A program made the translations under genes and the position numbers. A model generated the notes under the pieces. The model had not been told where the DNA came from and made no database searches. It worked only from the letters and a program-made list of their open reading frames with translations. 64,000 nt of DNA from Niebla homalea (Eukaryota; Ascomycota; Lecanoromycetes; Lecanorales; Ramalinaceae): positions 744,001 to 808,000 of the forward strand of contig JAHGAU010000017.1 in NCBI GenBank assembly GCA_019925105.1. The letters run 5' to 3'. This document shows, in pieces, positions 33,778 to 45,900 of this stretch (the stretch's first letter is position 1; each line of letters opens with the position of its first letter).

Positions 33778-35982
33778 ATGTCCGGATCGTTTGAAAAGTC
33801 TGTAAAGGGGGGCACAAAGATCAAAGCAAGTCTCAGTACCAGTGACTGTCCTTGAATCGGGAAACTTATACTACAGATAGCTTGCTCCACCTAAGGCGAA
33901 GTATGTCGAACATATTATCGTTGCGACTCACGCGGGGGACGCTGGAGTAGCCGAAATCTTTCGCGCCTTGCAAAACAGATTACGGGACTCGACATGGACA
34001 ATCGTCTTCAAGGCTCTAATCATCGTCCATCTGATGATACGGGAGGGCGAGCCCAACGTCACCCTCAAATTCCTCGCAGATGCACCCTCCAAGCTGGCCA
34101 TCAGCAACTTCTCTGACGGTACGTCCAAAGAATATCGGATGATCTCTGCCAGAGGCCCGACCGAATGTGGGTCACTATACCATCATGATTCTGCGGGGAA
34201 AGGGTGAATGGGGCCGGTTGGACTCTGGAGGCAGATATCGCTGACACTGTTGAGGCGCTCAGTGCAGGTCCAAGGTACAAACATACGACATTACTACGGT
34301 TACATCTTAGCTAGAGCAAAATCCTTCAGAGATACGAGAATCGATTGGGTCCGCGAAGGAGTTGGGCGCTTGAAGAGACAATCGGTGGATAAAGGTCTCT
34401 TGCGCGAGACCGAAGCCGTTCAGAGTCAGATTGGCAATCTGCTCAAATGTGACGTGAGTGCGAGAACGCAAGCCCGGAGCAGTGCCCAATGAGAGCTTAC
34501 AAGGCCGTGAAGTTGCTTAGTGTGGAGGCCGAGAACGAAATTACGGTCTGCGCATTTCGTCTGCTCACCATGGACCTGCTGGTGCTGTACGCTGTTATGA
34601 ATGAAGGCACGATCAACGTGTTAGGTATGGAGCTCGCCAATCATACAATGCAGCAGACAGCTGAACTTCAAACAGAACATTATTTCGAAATGTCCAAGTA
34701 CGATGCGCAAAGGGCCCTGGCGATATACAAGACCTTTACGAAACAGACGAACCTTGTCGTTGAATATCTCAGTACTGCTCGGCAGTACGAGAATGCCACA
34801 CGCTTGGAGATACCTAAATTGAAGCATGCGCCGACTAGCTTGACCGCATCTCTTGAAGAGTATCTGAATGATCCGGATTTCGAAGTCAACAGGCGGCAGT
34901 ACTTGGCCCACCAGGATGCGAGAAAGGGAGGTAAATTGAACGGCAGCGCTGGTCCTTCGACTGCAATCAATAAGCAGGCAAACCCTCAGAGCAGGACTGC
35001 CCCTGTGTCCGAATCCAAGTCTGCGCCAGCCATCGCGCCTCCTCCAGCAGCGAACAAAGGACCTCCTCCAGATCTCATTGATTTTTTCGGTTCAATAGAG
35101 GATAACCAACAACCAATGGCGACTCAGGCACAATCTCAAGCCCCGGTCTACCAGAATCAGAACGAATTTGGCACTCAGCCAAATTTCTTTTCACAGAATG
35201 GGCAACTCTCACAAGGCCAACAACAGATCAGCGGTGGCTTTGACAGTAGCAATCCCTTTGGCCAACCAGCGCAACCGCCACAAACATCGCAACCATTTGT
35301 GCAACAGAGTTTCACTGGTGCTGGCTTCGGAGGATATGGTGCGCAGCCGTACCAGCAGCCGCAACTCCAGGACGCGTTCTCCAATTCATCGCAAGCCACT
35401 GGTTCCAGCTTCCCTTCCCAACAACCCTTCAGCACAGGTCAAACCTCCTTCGCTCCAAGCCAACAGCCATTTGGTACTGGACAATCCCAAACCCAATCTA
35501 CCAACCCCTTCCGCCAATCAATGTTCCCTCAAGCCACAGGAGCATCGATGCCCGCTTTCAATTCCGCAGCACCCCTGCCATCCTCAGAACCTCCACCGGC
35601 GACCAATCCGTTTGCACGGAGTGCGACCACGCCAATATCAAGCCAGGCTACAAGTTCACCATTCAATTCTCCAGCACCACAACAACCGCCACAACCTCCG
35701 TCCGCGCAGCAAATGATACCCCAGCGAACGGGAACCAACCCATTCGCCCGCAGCATGCCACAGAGTCCGCAATCTCAACCACCGTCGCAACCATTGGTAG
35801 CCAGTGCGACCGGCAGTACTAATCCGTTCAGACAAAGCATGTTTGTCAACCAACAGACTGGTCAAGGCTGGCAAACCGGTCAAGGCACTATGGGAGGGCT
35901 GGAGAACCTACCCACCACGCCCGTGTTCCCAAGGCAAGGCCAGCCTTCGCAACTGCAGCAGCAACAGAACCCTTGGTCGTGA
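33778..35982 (+). CDS. YAP1801: Clathrin assembly protein AP180/CALM (YAP180 type)
   Basis: Endocytic adaptor that binds PI(4,5)P2 and clathrin at the plasma membrane. Exons 33778-33825, 33881-34118, 34263-34453, 34513-34624 and 34676-35982 give 631 aa. Residues 1-~270 are the ANTH domain: MSGSFEKSVKGGTKIK, the lysine lid KAKYVEHIIVATHAG, RDSTWTIVFKALIIVHLMIREG, NIRHYYGYI, DWVREGVGRLKRQ, KGLLRETEAVQ. The tail is Gln/Pro/Ser-rich with DLIDFFGS (clathrin-box-like) and at least six NPF tripeptides (SNPFGQ, TNPFRQSM, NPFARS) that bind EH-domain proteins such as Pan1 or Ede1. Intron 1 uses a GC donor (GCAAGT at 33826); it is the only choice that keeps phase 0 and the conserved KIK/LAPPK junction. 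Confidence 0.92.
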
Positions 35983-36195
35983 TTTTTCAACTCACGTATT
36001 GAATAATTGACGAGCGTGATGCCAGCGCGTTTGAGCGTCTGTCATGAAAGACTCCCTGCTTCTGCTGTAAATGTCCCCAGCTTTACGGCAGGAATACAGA
36101 TGACATATAATACTTTGGATTCTTTGGCATCTCGCCGCTCGGCATAGATGCATTGTCACGTGCTATGATACGGAGTGAAGTCGTGAAGGTCCCTT

Positions 36196-37315
36196 TCACC
36201 AACCGTACCATCCACTGATAGTATCTCCTACTGTGGCTTTACCCTCGGCCCTCCTTTTGTTCCTATCCTCATTCATACTATGCAAAAACGTGCGCTGTGA
36301 TTGCGCAGTCTCTCGCGCTGCTTCCACTTCAGCAACCACACTCTTTTCTTCATATTCCCGCTCGGCAGGATCCATATCCTTCATCCGCCGTCGTAAGGCC
36401 TGGGCCACTCCAGGCTTCAAGAGCTTCACAGTGCTTGGGAGCAGCTCCGGAAGGTCACCGCTTGCGGACTCTTCTGGCGCGTTTCCTTCTGCTGAATTTA
36501 AGGCTTCTCTGGGCGTTCCCGGACGCTGGTCAGGAGATTGTATGGAAGGAAATTGCGGTATTGGTTTGCCAGCCGATCTTGCTTGTTCAATGGCTTCTTC
36601 TTGTGCCAGCATTCGGTGGTACAGAGTATCTGCATGCATTTGGATCTGCTCGTCGACCTCGGAGGGCCGGCTTTGGGTTGAGAGGTAGCCAAGAATCTTC
36701 AAGAAGCGCTGTAATGCAGTTGAAAGTCATCAGCGTTGGGTCGCCAATTTTCTAAGCATTCTGACGTGAAAGTGACAGAATGTCACCATGGGATCAGAGG
36801 AGGGTGATACGTTAACGTACCGACTGCATTATATAACATCTGTTCAAACTCCTGTCTTGCGGCCTGCACAACAGCAATCTCTCACTGAAGCGTCCGCCTT
36901 CCCAGCACTCCTGAACAGCAATGTTCTCCAACGCACAGTTCTCGAGAGCCGCTCGTCCGATCATGCTCTTCTTGTTTTTGTATGACTGCAACACATCATG
37001 CAACTTCTCCTGATCCGATTTGTTCTCATCCTCAATTTCTTGCAGAGGACGGTATGTCTCCCACAGGTGGGCGTAACGGCCGTCTTGATACTGTGATTGC
37101 TGGGGCACCTTTCGATCTGCCTTCTCTGAAGAGCTTTGCTCTTCCGGAGAGACTGAGACTGATACTGAAGTCTTGCTAGGTTGCTGCTCTAGTGGGGCGG
37201 CGACGGGTTTGTATTTCACAGGCGACTCCTTGGCCAAGAAATCCCTAAGGCTGGGTTCCAAATCTTTCAATGGATCACCATCAGTGCTTTTCGAGGAGCC
37301 CCAGAGCCAGCCCAT
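36196..37315 (-). CDS. Twin CX9C-motif protein, 335 aa
   Basis: Exons 37315-36821 and 36708-36196, in phase. Starts MGWLWGSS and has a ~100-residue polar N-terminal part, then a helical pair with two CX9C motifs: CALENIAVQEC and CRPQDRSLNRC, preceded by RYAHLWETYRPL. The second exon continues with FLKILGYLSTQ, DEQIQMHADTLYHRML, a Pro-rich loop and a basic amphipathic end (HSMNEDRNKRR). Twin CX9C proteins usually fold with two disulfides in the mitochondrial intermembrane space via Mia40, and act in respiratory-complex assembly. That this one, much larger than the ~100-aa norm and without a presequence, does so is inference. Confidence 0.75.
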
Positions 37316-37527
37316 GGCTGTAAAGCTTGATGATCAAGGAATAAGCCAATAAACATTCGGAGTGCAGCTCCGTCTTGAATCTGGATGTGGATCTCGAAAT
37401 CACAAATCTGGAGTTCTAAGACCTCAGAGCGGACTGTTTCCGCTCGGGCGCGTCACAACTCATACTTGAAGCTCGCGTTCGTAGATGTTGTTCTGTCTCT
37501 CAATTTACCTTCCCGACGTCTCTTCAT

Positions 37528-39493
37528 ATGGCGCCGCGTAAGCATTCATCCAGCTTTACGCTTGCGAGTAAGACTGACCTTCTCCCACAGGACAATCGAG
37601 ACAAGAGCGCCAGCTGGAGCGGCAACGCGGGGCAGGGTGGGTCAAAGCAAACAATTTAAACGCTGCAGCTATACTAACGCCATCTGCAGCACTCGACAGG
37701 TGAAGAATCTCGACTTTGGATTCGTGCTCCCCGGCCAAGATAATGCAGCCTTCAAGCCGAGACTATCTGGCCGTGCAAGGTCAACACCTCGTGCCGAGTA
37801 CCTTGCGCCTCAGAGGTCATCCAGACGGACACCTACCACCGAGCTTCCTCCACAAAAGCCTTCACACCGCACGCCCGCCTCCCGAAGACGTGCCCAGAGC
37901 CAAGCAGCGCGCACACCTGCGAGGGAGCTTCTCCCTCAGCGGTCAACAGGCAGATCTGCCTCCGCTTCGGTCTCTAGGAAGAGGGTCCGGTCGGCATCAC
38001 CAGACCTGATAGAACATGTGGTGAGTGATGATGTGCCAGAAAGGAGTACAAAGAAGCAAAGAATCGACGAACAGCCAGGGACCATACTGGAGGAGGTATC
38101 GTCCTCAGGGAAAACAGCTGTCCCAATTCTCCGCGAGCAAAATGGAGGTTTGGTTGCCAGCCCGAGTGGGAAGAAGAGAAAGAAGCGCAAGTCGATTGGA
38201 CAACAGTCAATGAGAAAGGCACGCCCTGCAGCACCGCCACCACAACAATCTGTTGACTTGGACACGACTAAGAAGAGAGGTCGTCCAAGAGTAGCAGTTC
38301 AGCAGCCTGAGGCAGAAGATTTCGAGAACACGATTCAGGATCAGCTTCGAAGAGAAAATGCGGATCTTGACGGCACCGTCACTGCAGAGACTGATGCTGT
38401 TGTGCTGCAAAGCGTTGAGCCTACTGTGAACACAGGCAACACCCCAAGGAAGTTCAAGAGGAAGAAGAGGGTCTCGATCGGGCAACAGGTGGGGAGGAAA
38501 GCCAGACCTGCGCTTCAACCGGTCAAAGAAGAGCCTTCCGAAGGTGATGCGATAATGGATGAGATCCCTCCGACAGAGGCAGAAGTGGAGCATGAGGAGA
38601 GCGAACACCAGGAGACCGACCATGAGTTGACCCACGAACCAGTGACTAAATCGAAGCCAATTTCAAAACCTGACAAACCCAAACGGAAGAAACGCAAGTC
38701 GATAGGTCAGCAGCGGCCCAAGCGCCCCCCAGCATCTTCGCCAGCACAACCAAGTCGTTCAGACCAAAGAAAGAGAGTACAGAAACCCCCATCCACCAAA
38801 CCCCACATCGAACCAATCAAGCCGCCACCGCGCAGGGAAGCACCCGCAAATACCACCCAAGCCTCAGCCTCAACCTCTGACGCCCCCCCGCCCAGCAAGA
38901 AACCTCGAGGGCGCCCCTCCCTCAGCTCCACCACCACCACCACCAACAAACCAACCCAAAAGCCAGCACCTCCGACAACGAAGCATCATCCAAAACCCAA
39001 ACCCACGTACCGCACCCCCGCAAACACCATCCCCATCACAGTCTACCGCCCCCCGACACCGACCTCTCCACCTTCGGCCGCCGCCGCCTCCAAGTCCTTC
39101 AACCCCGCCGACGTCCTCGCGCAAATCACACTCGAACGGCTCACGAAGATCGCGTCCAAACTGCCCACCCAACACACGTCGCGCACGCAGCGCAAGACCC
39201 TCGCTCTGTACACCCAGGAGCTGGAGGGGCGGATGAGGCAGCTCAGCGGCGCGCTGGACAGGAACAAGGAATTGAGAGCTCGGGCGAAGGAGGTGGGGAG
39301 ACGGGAGCGGGAGTTGAGGAAGGAGGTCAAGGAGGTGGCGCGGGAGAGGGAAGAGGTGAGGGCGGGAAGGGAGGGGTTGGAGAAGGAGGTGAAGAGGGGC
39401 CAGTTGGAAGCGGTGCTGGGGCGGATCGCTGCGGTGGCGAGGAAAGGGTGGGAGGAGGAAGGGTGGAGGTTCGGGGCTGATGATGGGCAGTAG
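37528..39493 (+). CDS. AT-hook/coiled-coil nuclear protein, AME1/CENP-U candidate
   Basis: Exons 37528-37537, 37591-37636 and 37690-39493 give 619 aa; the first exon holds just ATG GCG CCG C and the three parts join only in this phase. A conserved-looking segment RQVKNLDFGFVLPGQDNAAFKP lies near the N-terminus. The middle is basic and disordered, with three copies of a KRKKRKSIGQQ motif (the second reads KRKKRVSIGQQ) and two AT-hook cores (KKRGRPRV, PRGRPSL). The C-terminal ~130 residues form a long coiled coil (RMRQLSGALDRNKELRARAK). This layout reminds me of the fungal inner-kinetochore subunit AME1 (CENP-U), part of the COMA complex. Nuclear DNA binding is well supported; the kinetochore role is a tentative recall of the family. 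The 3' third is GC-rich. Confidence 0.6.
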
Positions 39494-39987
39494 TTAGTGA
39501 AGCCTCCTCCATCAACTCGTGCAATCTAGAACCTCCTATGCTTGCTTGCTCAGTAACAATAGCATCGTTGGGCTTGGTCTGCCAAACCACCTCGAAGTGT
39601 CATGATCCAGGCTTGAAAATTAGTTTTACGAATGATCATACCCGACGGCAGTTCAAAATGCAATTCAATGCAAATCAATGCACACAATTCGTCAGACTCG
39701 TATATAACATGATCTATCGTATTCAACGCCATCGCTGTGTAAGGAGAACGCTGGCCTCGCCCTTTCCCCCGTCTCCTCCTCCAAGGAAATCATGAGCATT
39801 ACCTCCTTGAACAGATCAAAAGCACATGAGCAAATGTTCTCCACCATACTCCGCTGCTAGCAAAACCTCCTCCTTGTGGTATTTTTAAAAATGCGCCTTG
39901 TGATGAGTGCCTCCGAAGCTCCAGCCAGCAAGAGGTCCTGGAGAACGCCTCCTCCCCCGCCCCCCCACCAACCAATTCGAAAGAGCC
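39494..39987. other. Convergent intergenic region
   Basis: About 0.5 kb between the 3' ends of the AT-hook gene and FAB1; no separate gene seen. Confidence 0.6.
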
Positions 39988-42900
39988 TCATCCTGGAACC
40001 AATACCTGTGCCTCCTTCTCCTCGCCCGGAGCATCCGGCTGCGGGGGCGCCACTTCCACCTGTCGTGCCTTGAACTGGTGCCAACAGCTGCAATTCTCTA
40101 TTTAGCATCACGCCACTCAAACCACGCTGCAATGTCGGGTCACTTACTTAGGCGCCTGCAGCACATATCTCCCCATCGCCTCTCGAAAGCGACTCTTATA
40201 CTCCTTGGGGCTCGTCACCGTAGGTCGATTCTTGCCCCGATCCTTGATCCAGCTCTCCAACTTCTTATCCCACGTGTAGGTCCTGATACAATCGATGATG
40301 CCCACCACAAGTTCCTTTCTATTCTCATCAATCGCAATCATGAGACTATAATCCATCACGTTCTGGCGTGAAAGGAAGAGCGTATCGTTCCACACACTCG
40401 CACGGAGCAGTTTCTTGCTGTGCTCGCGCGTGAAGAGAGGAGACTCGTAGATGAACTCGACCATGTTCTCATCGAGCAGGACCTCGTTCTGCTCGCCCGT
40501 AGATTGGATGCGGCGATTACGCATGGAGCCCTTGAGGTCAAAGATCCGGGTCGGGGCGCGGTCGTAGAAGAGGTTCTCCATCACGAGGAGGAAGCAATTG
40601 AACTCGACGCCAGTAACCGGGTTCTTGATGATGACCTGGTAGAAGCCGAGCATCTTGGCTATCACCGAGGGCAGCTCATGGAATAGAGATTCCGACATGA
40701 TGCGAAAGTAAGCTGGTGCGAAGCGGAGGAAGGCCTGCGTTTCGATGGGGGAGAGCGACTTCAAGACGAAGCGATCGTCCAGGGTCTTAAGAAAAACTGA
40801 CTTAGTCTTGCCCCCTTTACTATCCCATTTCATGCACCTGGAGAGAGATTCCACCATCCGTGTGGAAACTCCACATTTTCGACGGACGGCATCAAATTGT
40901 TCAGCGTAAAAAACTTTACAGAGCATCTTGGCGGAGCTTTCGGAGAATTGATACTTCAAGTGAGTCCCGGTAGGCCTCAGCAGAGACTTCTCTATTTGGA
41001 TTTGCTCCCCAGGGCTTAGAGATGAGTCTTGATACTTGTCGTCGTCAATCGCTTCGTTGGGTGGGGATGAACTCTCACTGATGCTAGCAAGTTTGAGTTG
41101 GTAATCCTCTGAACCCAAGGCAAACGCAATAAGAGAGCTTGGCTCATCCTCGCGAACTATAATATCTGAGTCTGCAAAGATATGCTCGGTAGCACGTAAA
41201 GGATAGTCCAAAGATTCCCATCCACTAGCGGAGCGCTCCGCCCAGAAATTCGTGAGCATCTTCATCAATGAGCTCTTCTCATGCTTTGGTAGGTCGAGCT
41301 TCATGTCGAGCTGTGCCTCTTCAGGAGACAGTGCATGATGTTCTTCTGCATCACCGGGAACCTTGATTTCTTCCGGCGGGAACGGCTCGTCATCGCTACG
41401 AATGCCTTCTCCTTCTACGTCTGACGCAGTGCGACTTTCGTCAGCGGTGGTGTCTTCCGTCTCTGTATTCTCTGCTGTGGTCTCTTCGCCATGAAACCCA
41501 TGTCCAGGAGTCTCGGTGACTTGGTTTTCGGCCATCGCGGTACTTGTGCCAGCGTGTTGATCGTGATGATCTTCCTCCTGCTCTAAGCTCGACGGGTCCG
41601 AGCTCAGCAAGTCCTCATCAGACGGTTCTTTCTCCTCTACTGCTTCATGTACATTGCGGTAAATCTGTACTATCGGTTTCGAGGCTCGCATGGGGTGGGC
41701 ATGTGGCTGACGATGCTGAGCTGCCCATTGCCGTCGTTCTTTGATGCGCTCTTTCTCGAATTCTCGGCTCAATTGCTCGAAATGCTTGGCCAAGTGCGAG
41801 ACACGGGAATTGTTCCTCCTGTTTACAATTGAACGAGGGATCATGGAGTGCGCATGAAGACCACTTGGCTTCAAAGCACTCAGACCCAAGCGCTCAGAAA
41901 TTTTGCGGTCAGTGGATTTGGATGCCTCAGGTTGCGCTACCGACGTCGGCTCCCCAGCGCCATCACCGACGACGTTCTGATCCGAAGATGCTCCAGACTT
42001 TTCAATCATGGGGCTCCCGCCGAATTGCGGGGAGTGGCGTGGGACTGCAGGCTGAGAATACGCCCGGCTCATCAAAGGAGTGGGCCGAATGCGGTCAACA
42101 CCACCCCGTTTTGATTCAACAGGTCTCGGAATGCCAGAAATCTGACTTGAATTTGGCTTGGCGACCAGCATCTGCTCGCTCGTAGAGGGCTCAGGTAAGT
42201 GCTTCTCACTGTTTGATGTAACGGTGCCCAGACGCTCAATCATGGGTGGGTTGATCTTGTCCTCCCAAGAGATAGGTCTAGACAAAGGGAGATTGGCGTC
42301 CGGGGTTCTGCTCCTCGAAGGATCTATTGTATCCGTTTGCTCCAGAATCTCGGACGGAACAGCAAGGTCAAGGTGTTGTATCTCCTGTCGTCCAACCGCA
42401 TCCTGCGTATGCTCAAGCGAGTTCGTAGAGACCGTTCGTAAATGCGGAGTCGCTTCGTGTTGCGTTTCATCAGCTGAGCCTTCATTGTTTGAAGAGTTTT
42501 TCTCAACGACAGAGGCCAATAAATCGTGAGCCTTATCAGGAGACATCCGTCGAGTCTGCGGCACGAGTGAGGGGATATCGTCTTGGTTAGACTTCTCATT
42601 CAGGATTTCCGGCGAAGCAGCAGAACCGTCAGACGTCAATGAAGTTGAGGAATCATCACGGTCTAAGAAGATCTTTTTCAATTGGAGGGTCGCAAGCCGC
42701 CTGATATCTTTTTCAGACGGAAAGAAATTCTGATCAAAATCTGCAAATGTATTGTCCCATTCGACGACTTTATGCAGCAAAGCTCGAATAATTTGGTTGA
42801 GAGGTACAATTTCCCAGTGCTTTGAACCCATATAGATATCCCTCATTCTTTGTATGAGCAAGGATTGGTCATCCGTTGCTTTCTTGACCAGGCGTTCAAT

Positions 42901-45900
42901 TTCCTGCTGGCAGCTCTCAATCTTTTCAGGCAAAACACTCTCGGCAGTAATACTCTTTATCCTATTCCTGACAGAATGCATGAACTTAGTGACACGAGCC
43001 TCAATCTTTGTGAAGACTTCGTTCCTGAAGCGCAAATCATTGTCTACCTTCCACGTGATCCTTGCGCGAGGAACGATGATCTCGAGCAGAGCGATTGGGT
43101 CGTAGTGAATGCGAACCGCAATGTCTTTGAAGCCAAAGTAGCGCAAATGATCGCGATGGAGATCATGCGAGCAATTCCCCAGTTGTGTGCGTAGTGGGCT
43201 ACTCCAAAATGATAGTTCAAGATACTTACCAAAAGAGTACTTCCATGTATCTTCAGACATAGGAGTCACGTCAGTCTCTGAGCCGCATTTGCGGCAGACG
43301 GACCAAAGGACGATCGAATCCTGCATATCGCGCATCTTGGACGGGCAAGGCTCAACGAAAACACTCAGTTGAGCTTCGCCTTGGACATACTGCCGGTGGT
43401 GGTCCATCATCTTCTTCTCACAGCTATGTGAAGAGCACACGGTATGGGCGCTGAGACACAGATCCTCGACATATTGACCGAGCGTGCAATCCGCTTCAAA
43501 GTCAGCATCGGTCTCATGTTCGTTGTAGAATCCCAGAGCCACTATGTCGGGACCCGAACAAGGTACTGTCGTGGTAGTACAGACAATGCTGTAGAGTATG
43601 GTGATGTGTTGATGCGCAAAGGGGTCGAACAAGTTGATATTACCGCTTATATAGGTCTCCCACTGGCGACTTTGCGTCTGGTAGATATGGAGAGCCTGGT
43701 CGTACTCTGTATCATGCACCGCACAAAGAACTTCCCGCACCTTTTTGGAGGCATTAGGCATCCTCTGATGCACCATTTCTGGTTGTATCAGATCGAACTT
43801 CTCGGCTCCTTGCTGCTTATCGACCTCCTGCGTCTCTCGAAGGTCTTCATCACGTAGCCGCTTTAGATACGCAAGTCGACGTTCTTGCTCCCTTGCGCGC
43901 ATCAGTAGATAAGGTTGCATAAACTTGACAAATGGTGAAGCTGATAGGATCTTGGTTCGGTGCTCTTCGACCATGTCACCATAGAATTGTGGCATGGGAA
44001 CATCCTCTGGCAAGGAATCCTCCTCTGGTAAGCTAGGTTTTGATGCAATTCCCTCAGCTTTTTGGGCATCCTTAGTATCACCTACCGTCTGGCCATTTGA
44101 TGACTCTCCCACAGCTCCTGTGTGTGATGGAGGTAGGCTTTCAGGAGCTTTTGGGTAGGAATGTGTTCGATCTTCAACATCACCATTATGACTCCGGGTA
44201 TTGGGAGCTTGGGATAAAGACCCAATGTCGACTTCGGAGGGAACCAAGGCTGACTCGTCCCTCATGAGGCAAGTCTCCAACTTGAGGTTGTAGACTACAT
44301 ATATCATGAATTCTGTGACCCTCTTGATTTTCCTGAGAGTGGACGTGTCTGCTCCTCTAAGAACAATGGTACAGCCGAGCTCCTTGGCACAGCCAGAAAG
44401 AAACATGTAGGTCTTTTTCCGCCGTCCGTTGACGTAAGTCTTCAGATAGAAGCTGGCACATTTGCCCGCCTGAGCCGGTTTGATTGCAAGCTTGTCAATG
44501 GAGGATATGACCCTTGTCTGGCAACATCGAGCGACCGCCTCGAGAACGGATATTTTCACGTTGTACGCAGTAGCAATGTTGGCCTGCTTCAGGAATTCTA
44601 AGGCAAGCCCAGAAACGTGCCGCTCCACAAGCAATAGACTGGGTCTCAGCGCAGCAATCCGATTGACGAGATTCTGCAGAAATTCCCGTTCTTGTCTTAT
44701 TACTGGCTCAAGACTCATGAAATGCTGTTGATGACGAGAATACTCTAGGGGAAAGGTCAATATCAAGATGTTTGGATGAGAGATGCTCCGCGGCATGCAC
44801 TTAAGCGCGAGGTTTTTGGTAAAAACAAGTCCAGATACATATGCAGTATCTCCAGGTTTGCCACCTGCAATCTTTTTCAATTTGACGTAATGGCGAATGT
44901 CAATATCGTCTCCATTCTGTACATCAGGATTAACATCGTCCGTAGCACGCAACAGGATTGGTAGCAACGCCTTTTCCCAACTCGTTTGGTTTGGAATTGC
45001 ACCGTCGGAGAGTAGCTGAGATAAGAGTCTTTGAACATGCTGAAGGCTTGCCTTGTTAAGCTCAATGGGCGGAGCTGAAGCGCCTCGCATTGAGGAACTT
45101 CGAATGAGGCGGCTACCGCCACCTGAATGAAGAGGAGAAGCAACTTGTGTGTAAGCAGTCCCATACGTACTCTCACGCAGACTTGAAGTTGAACCGAGTG
45201 TTGTTGTGTTAGCGCGATAGCTTCTCGGCGATGGTCGTAGGTAGGTACCGCTGGAGATACTGAAGTTGCGTCTCTTACTTGGGCGGACCAGATTCGGAGG
45301 TCTCATACTGCTTAGGCTGTGGCTGTCGCTATCTCGATTCGCATAGGCAATACTGCTCAAGCTCTTGTCTCCAAAACGTGAGCGAGGCTTTTTCGATGGC
45401 GCACCTCCTCCTTCCCAACCATGTCTATCATCTGGTACGCCGACGGCACCAGATCCATTAAGCGCAGCCATGATACTGACCTGCTCGTCCCCACTTGACT
45501 GCTCATCAGATAAGTAAGGAGCTAAGTCAGGATCAATGATGTTGTCGTCATGGAACGTAGCAAGTCTTTCTGGAGGCTTCCTGTCTAATGCATCTTGATG
45601 AAAAGGCGCATTGTCTTCATTGACTGGATTGAAACTCCGAGCAAATTGATTACGTGAGTTGTGACGTCGGTGACCTAGTCCGTGTGACCTGCTCCCAAAT
45701 GCAGATTTCAATGATCTGGAGGAAGACGGTCGAGCCAGGCCCCGCTCGGTTCCAATCTCTAGCACTGCGGGCTTCCTGCTTGCTCTCTCTCCTGCTTTCC
45801 TGGTGGCAGGAATGGACATTGTCGGAGCGGTCAGATCTGGATTACCAGCATTTCTCACTGGTGAGTCGGTCAGTGTAGGGCTGGACGCAGGAAACGGAGA

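Noticed and set aside
39857..40132. Separate small Gly-rich gene downstream of FAB1
   Set aside because: These bases are explained by the last intron and last exon of FAB1 in another frame.
40144..40146. TAA as the true end of FAB1
   Set aside because: It overlaps a GTAAGT donor, and splicing restores the family's NCWHQF end.
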